Assembly: GCA_024403335.1 (NCBI GenBank)
Contig: JAKSSA010000004.1
Span: 1-64,000 of the forward strand
Reading direction: 5' to 3'
Length of the DNA: 64,000 bases
From: Lachnospiraceae bacterium
Lineage (GTDB): Bacteria > Bacillota > Clostridia > Lachnospirales > Lachnospiraceae
Shown here: positions 60,332 to 64,000 of the stretch, in pieces
How positions within the stretch are numbered: the first letter of the stretch is position 1
Layout of the letters: every line of letters starts with the position of its first letter
Made by a program: the position numbers and the translations under genes
Notes under the pieces: generated by a model
Database searches by the model: none
The model's input: only the letters and a program-made list of their open reading frames with translations
Told to the model about the DNA's origin: nothing

Positions 60332-61069
60332 ATGGACACAATATTGATTTCAGAGAGACAAGACGGGTACTACAATAATATAGTAGAAGTCTTGTCTAAG
60401 GATTATAATATTCAAACCTGTGAATACAGTACAAAAGCAATTACACGGGCAGTCAAAATAGTTAAACCTAAAGTACTTATTTACTTTAAGGATATTTCAA
60501 CCCCTCCTTTGACTTTGCGAGAGTTAAGTGATGAAATAACACAGGTCCCTATTATTGCAGTATTGGACGAAGATGATGACTCTCTCAAGAAAACTCCGGT
60601 GGTAAATGTCAGATGCTTGCAGAGACCTTTTAAAATTAACAGATTATTATATGAAATAAGTGTTGCGGTAAGCAGTATTAAATACGTAGAAACAATTAAA
60701 CCAAATATTCTGGCAGTTGACGATAACGGTGTTATCCTTAGAAACATTAAACAGGTTATTGGCACTGAATATAATGTTGGAATGGCAACTAATGGTGAGA
60801 GAGCCTTAGAGATGCTTGATGAAAAGGAATATGATTTAATTCTGCTTGATTACGAAATGCCAGGGATGAGTGGATACGAAGTTTTTCTTGAATTGAAGAA
60901 TAACAAACAATATAAGCATATTCCGGTTATCTTTTTAACCAGTGTATCAGATAAAGTACGTGTAATGGAAATAGTGATGAATAAGCCGGCAGGTTATTTG
61001 TTAAAGCCCATTGACAGTGACAAGCTTATTTCAACAATAAAGTCGGCTTTAGAAAATGCAAAGGAATAA
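60332..61069 (+). CDS. Double-receiver response regulator
   Basis: A 245-residue protein without output domain. Residues about 1-112 look like a degenerate receiver (ILISERQDGYYNNIV, VLIYFKDIS in place of the phospho-Asp pocket). Residues about 125-245 are an intact receiver: AVDDNG, LILLDYEMPGMSG (phospho-Asp), FLTS, LLKPID. ATG 60332 follows GGAGAAGAG; ATG 60299 has no RBS. It is followed 4 bp later by a hybrid kinase. Confidence 0.87.
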   Translation: MDTILISERQDGYYNNIVEVLSKDYNIQTCEYSTKAITRAVKIVKPKVLIYFKDISTPPLTLRELSDEITQVPIIAVLDEDDDSLKKTPVVNVRCLQRPFKINRLLYEISVAVSSIKYVETIKPNILAVDDNGVILRNIKQVIGTEYNVGMATNGERALEMLDEKEYDLILLDYEMPGMSGYEVFLELKNNKQYKHIPVIFLTSVSDKVRVMEIVMNKPAGYLLKPIDSDKLISTIKSALENAKE

Positions 61070-61073
61070 TACT

Positions 61074-64000
61074 ATGAAACGCATTTTGAATTTTAATAAT
61101 CTTGGTAGTGTATTTACATGGATTTTAATGTGCCTGATTGTACTTAGCGTTTTTGTTAAGCTCATAATGCCCAAAGAATCGGATCAGGCATTTTTTGTAA
61201 ATGAAAATGCAGGGGAAATTACAGACAGCTCTCTTTTATATAAGGGAGTTTTTTATCATATTACAGATGATGGAAAAAGAGAAGAGATTGCAGTTCCTGG
61301 AATTTATCCTGCACAAAGAGGTGTACCTTTTGTAATAGAAACTACACTTCCTGAGGATTATCAGGAAAATATGATAGCAATCCGTTCTTCACAGGAGAAT
61401 ATTCGTATTTATATAGGAAATGAGTTAAGAGTTGATTATGATACGAAGAATACAAGACCTGTGGGCTCTCAAACTACAAGCAGATATGTAATCTGCAATA
61501 CCGGTGAAGAAGATGCCGGGAAAACTTTGAGAATAGAGTTTTGCACTAAAGCAATAGGTTATGCCGGCAAAGTAAATCCTGTTTTTGCATGTGATAAGTA
61601 TGATTTTTGGAATTACATGTTTGAAAGCTATGGAATTAAGCTGATAGTTGCGTTTGTCGTTGTTCTTGTAGGTCTTTTCTCTGTATGCGTAGGTATTATG
61701 CTCAGAGTTGGTTTTAAGCACAGATTTAACCTTGAATATCTTGGCTGGCTGGTCGTTCTTGCCGGTGCATGGCAGGTAGCTTCCTCTGAAATCAGGCAGT
61801 TCTTTGTTGAAAATGTATCAATTCTGTCCTATTGGGAATTTATTGTCATTATGATGGCACCGATTCCGTTTGCACTATACATGAATTCGATACAAAAGGA
61901 ACGATATGAAAAATATTATAAGGTTTTCGCATATTGCGGATTAATTAATACAGTAGCCCAGATTATTCTTCAGATATTTGATGTAGTGAATTTTATCGAC
62001 ATGCTGGTCGCATCTCACATCATTTTAGGTGCAGCTATATTGTTTGTTATAGTAACTTTCATTTGGGATTACAGGGCAAAGCACATCCAGGAATACAAGC
62101 ACATATGCTTTAGTATGCTTATATTCATGATTTGCGTAGCTATTTCATGTCTGGCAATTTATTTTGTGATGGCAAGTCCAAATGTCGTAGTTGCAATTGG
62201 TGTAATACAGTTTGTAGGTGTGGCTATTTATCAGACCATTGCGGATGTTCGTGTTTTGGAAAATGAAAGACGAAGAATTAAAGCGGAAAAGAATAAAGCA
62301 GACCAGGCAAACAAGGCTAAGAGCCAGTTCTTGGCGAACATGTCCCACGAAATCAGAACTCCTATCAATGCAATCCTTGGTATGAACACAATGGTTTTGA
62401 GAAAGAGCAGCGACACAGAAGTAAGGAAATATGCGGAAGATATTCAGAGTGCGGGACGCAGCCTTTTATCGATTGTAAACGATATTCTGGATTTTTCAAA
62501 AATTGAGTCAGGAAAAATGTCTCTGATTTATATGGATTATGATTATCCGGATTTGATTAATGATGTCTATAACATGGTAACTCCGAGAGCAAAAGATAAG
62601 GGCTTGAAGTTTACGATTGAAATTGATGAAAACATACCAAGCAAGATGATTGGTGATGATTTAAGAATCAAGCAGGTATTGGTTAATTTGCTTACAAATG
62701 CAGTGAAGTATACTCCTGAGGGTGAAGTTAAGTGGCGTGCGACCTTGAAGAAGTGCAGTGATGAAAATATGGTAATTATCCATAATGAAATTACTGATAC
62801 CGGAATAGGAATTAAGCCGGAAGATTTAAGCAAACTTACAGAAGAATTTGTGCGTATTGAAGAGTCCAGAAATAGAAATATAGAAGGAACAGGCATTGGT
62901 ATTAATATTGTTGTAAATCTTCTCAGACTGATGGAGAGCAAATTAGATGTTAAGAGTGTCTATGGAAAGGGCTCAACATTTTCTTTTGATTTGAAACAGC
63001 AGGTTATTAATCCCAATGGAATTGGCAAACTTGATGAGATAATAAATGCAACAGCAGATACTGTGCCTGATTACAAAGTTGAATTCCGCATAACTTCAGC
63101 AAATCTATTAGTAGTTGATGATAATGCGATGAATAGAAAAGTATTCTCCAGCTTGTTAAGTGAAATGGGATGCAGAATTGATGAAGCAGATTCTGGTGCA
63201 AAATGCTTAGAATTGGTAAAGAAAAATAAGTATGATATCATATTCATGGATCACATGATGCCTGATATGGATGGCGTGGAAACTTTCAATCAAATGAAGG
63301 AATGGGGCGATTATCTTAACTTTGATACCCCGGTTGTCATTCTTACAGCTAATGCAATAAGTGGTGCGAAGGAAGAATATTTAGCAGAAGGTTTTACAGA
63401 TTATATGTCAAAGCCTATTGATCCTGAGAAACTGGAATCCATGATAGAAAAGCTGATTCCGGAAGAAAAGAAGGATTATACAGATGGTGTCATGACCAGA
63501 AATGGCATGAATACTGAAGTAAACACTTTAGCAGAAAATGCCAATAACACAGAAGTTGATGAAAACACAGCAGGAATCAGTGAAAGTGCAGCAGGAAATA
63601 AAGCAGATGGAGTTAAGGAAAATGCGGAATTGCCTGCTATTGATGGTGTTGACTGGAAAACAGCATTGTCAAATTTGAAAAATGAGGCGATATTGTTAGA
63701 GACCGTAAAGGGCTTTTCAGCTACTGCTTTAACAGACTTGAAGACTCTTCTGGAAATGTACAAGGCAATCTGTGCCTTGGAGAATAAGGAAGCAACTGTT
63801 AATTCGGAGAATAAGGAAGCAGTTGAAATTTCAGAGGGTAAGGAAACATTTGATGCGTATAGAATTAAGGTTCATTCAATGAAAGCAAATGTTGCAACGA
63901 TAGGAGCTAATCATCTTGCAGGTCTTGCCAAGTACCTTGAATATGCGGCAAGGGATTATAACCTGGAAACAATTAATAATCTGATGCCTTTATTTGTAAC
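61074..64000 (+). CDS. Hybrid histidine kinase with receiver and HPt, 3' end outside window
   Basis: An ATG at 61074 opens a frame with no stop to the window end (975 codons). Order: one N-terminal membrane segment, an extracytoplasmic region of about 150 residues, seven or so membrane segments (7TMR-DISM-like), coiled coil, HisKA with NMSHEIRTPINAILGM, ATPase with NLLTNAVKYTPEG and DTGIGIKPEDL, receiver with VVDDNAMNR, FMDHMMPDMDG and KPIDPEKL. Then comes a low-complexity linker (about residues 804-852) and an HPt-type segment (RIKVHSMKANVATIGA). It probably forms a phosphorelay with the preceding regulator. The signal sensed is unknown. Confidence 0.88.
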   Translation, partial: MKRILNFNNLGSVFTWILMCLIVLSVFVKLIMPKESDQAFFVNENAGEITDSSLLYKGVFYHITDDGKREEIAVPGIYPAQRGVPFVIETTLPEDYQENMIAIRSSQENIRIYIGNELRVDYDTKNTRPVGSQTTSRYVICNTGEEDAGKTLRIEFCTKAIGYAGKVNPVFACDKYDFWNYMFESYGIKLIVAFVVVLVGLFSVCVGIMLRVGFKHRFNLEYLGWLVVLAGAWQVASSEIRQFFVENVSILSYWEFIVIMMAPIPFALYMNSIQKERYEKYYKVFAYCGLINTVAQIILQIFDVVNFIDMLVASHIILGAAILFVIVTFIWDYRAKHIQEYKHICFSMLIFMICVAISCLAIYFVMASPNVVVAIGVIQFVGVAIYQTIADVRVLENERRRIKAEKNKADQANKAKSQFLANMSHEIRTPINAILGMNTMVLRKSSDTEVRKYAEDIQSAGRSLLSIVNDILDFSKIESGKMSLIYMDYDYPDLINDVYNMVTPRAKDKGLKFTIEIDENIPSKMIGDDLRIKQVLVNLLTNAVKYTPEGEVKWRATLKKCSDENMVIIHNEITDTGIGIKPEDLSKLTEEFVRIEESRNRNIEGTGIGINIVVNLLRLMESKLDVKSVYGKGSTFSFDLKQQVINPNGIGKLDEIINATADTVPDYKVEFRITSANLLVVDDNAMNRKVFSSLLSEMGCRIDEADSGAKCLELVKKNKYDIIFMDHMMPDMDGVETFNQMKEWGDYLNFDTPVVILTANAISGAKEEYLAEGFTDYMSKPIDPEKLESMIEKLIPEEKKDYTDGVMTRNGMNTEVNTLAENANNTEVDENTAGISESAAGNKADGVKENAELPAIDGVDWKTALSNLKNEAILLETVKGFSATALTDLKTLLEMYKAICALENKEATVNSENKEAVEISEGKETFDAYRIKVHSMKANVATIGANHLAGLAKYLEYAARDYNLETINNLMPLFV

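Overview
The window is low-GC, Gram-positive (Clostridia) chromosome, most consistent with a gut or rumen Lachnospiraceae such as Butyrivibrio, Roseburia or a relative. This rests on the gene families and their order (liv and azl amino-acid transport, GH130 phosphorylase, tocopherol-cyclase-like protein, many radical SAM proteins, FkbM and pyruvyl-transferase glycan genes). No 16S or ribosomal marker is present, so the genus is not fixed.

Layout. (1) 0.2-5.1 kb: core genes asnB, a fused NAD(P)H-hydrate epimerase/dehydratase whose start codon is formed by the last unit of a 23-copy heptamer array, an HD-domain protein and tRNA-Trp(CCA). (2) 5.11-18.81 kb: a complete integrative mobilizable element inserted in the 3' end of tRNA-Trp. 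A 20-bp target duplication (attL 5110-5129, attR 18793-18812) and matching integrase arm-type repeats lie at both ends. It carries a tyrosine integrase, a MobV relaxase with an oriT-like hairpin cluster, and a RepA-like ATPase. Its cargo is a RiPP cluster: HPr-kinase-like protein, a 46-residue precursor peptide absent from ordinary ORF calls, a radical SAM/SPASM maturase, PqqD, a nucleotidyltransferase, an S26-type peptidase, an arylsulfotransferase-like membrane protein and an ABC exporter. A decayed second copy of the peptidase gene's 3' end lies just after the arylsulfotransferase gene. (3) 18.8-28.5 kb: an accessory zone of defence and toxin-like genes and gene debris. It holds a candidate structured small RNA with a perfect consensus promoter, a RelB/PIN pair, DUF2442-HTH, Fic, YkgJ, an AAA/DUF4143 ATPase behind duplicated 30-bp palindromic repeats, MBL hydrolase, ldh, and at least six broken genes. 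(4) 28.6-34.8 kb: an ABC drug or peptide transporter, GH130 mannoside phosphorylase, tocopherol-cyclase-like protein, a HAD phosphatase and an SDR, several preceded by unrelated short tandem arrays.

(5) 35.2-54.0 kb: a long same-strand surface-glycan locus. It opens with a KdsC-GmhA fusion, a GT2 enzyme, a NeuB-type synthase lacking the SAF domain and an acetolactate-synthase-like TPP enzyme. Next come FkbM, six radical SAM/SPASM proteins, a pyruvyl transferase, a stand-alone Rossmann protein, a large HAD protein and an epimerase. Seven proteins of otherwise different chemistry share one Rossmann-like module, which suggests a common docking or ligand-binding function in an undescribed glycan-tailoring pathway. 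(6) 54.1-59.9 kb, minus strand: a tight livKHMGF-azlCD operon for branched-chain amino acids. (7) 60.3-64.0 kb: a double-receiver response regulator and a hybrid histidine kinase that runs off the window.

The two strongest candidates for undescribed biology are the mobile RiPP cluster with an arylsulfotransferase-like gene and the radical-SAM-rich glycan locus. A recurrent oddity is tandem-repeat growth, both between genes (periods 7, 7, 10, 12, 15 and about 33 nt) and inside genes as low-complexity inserts. All calls come from reading the sequence and provided translations; no database search was run.
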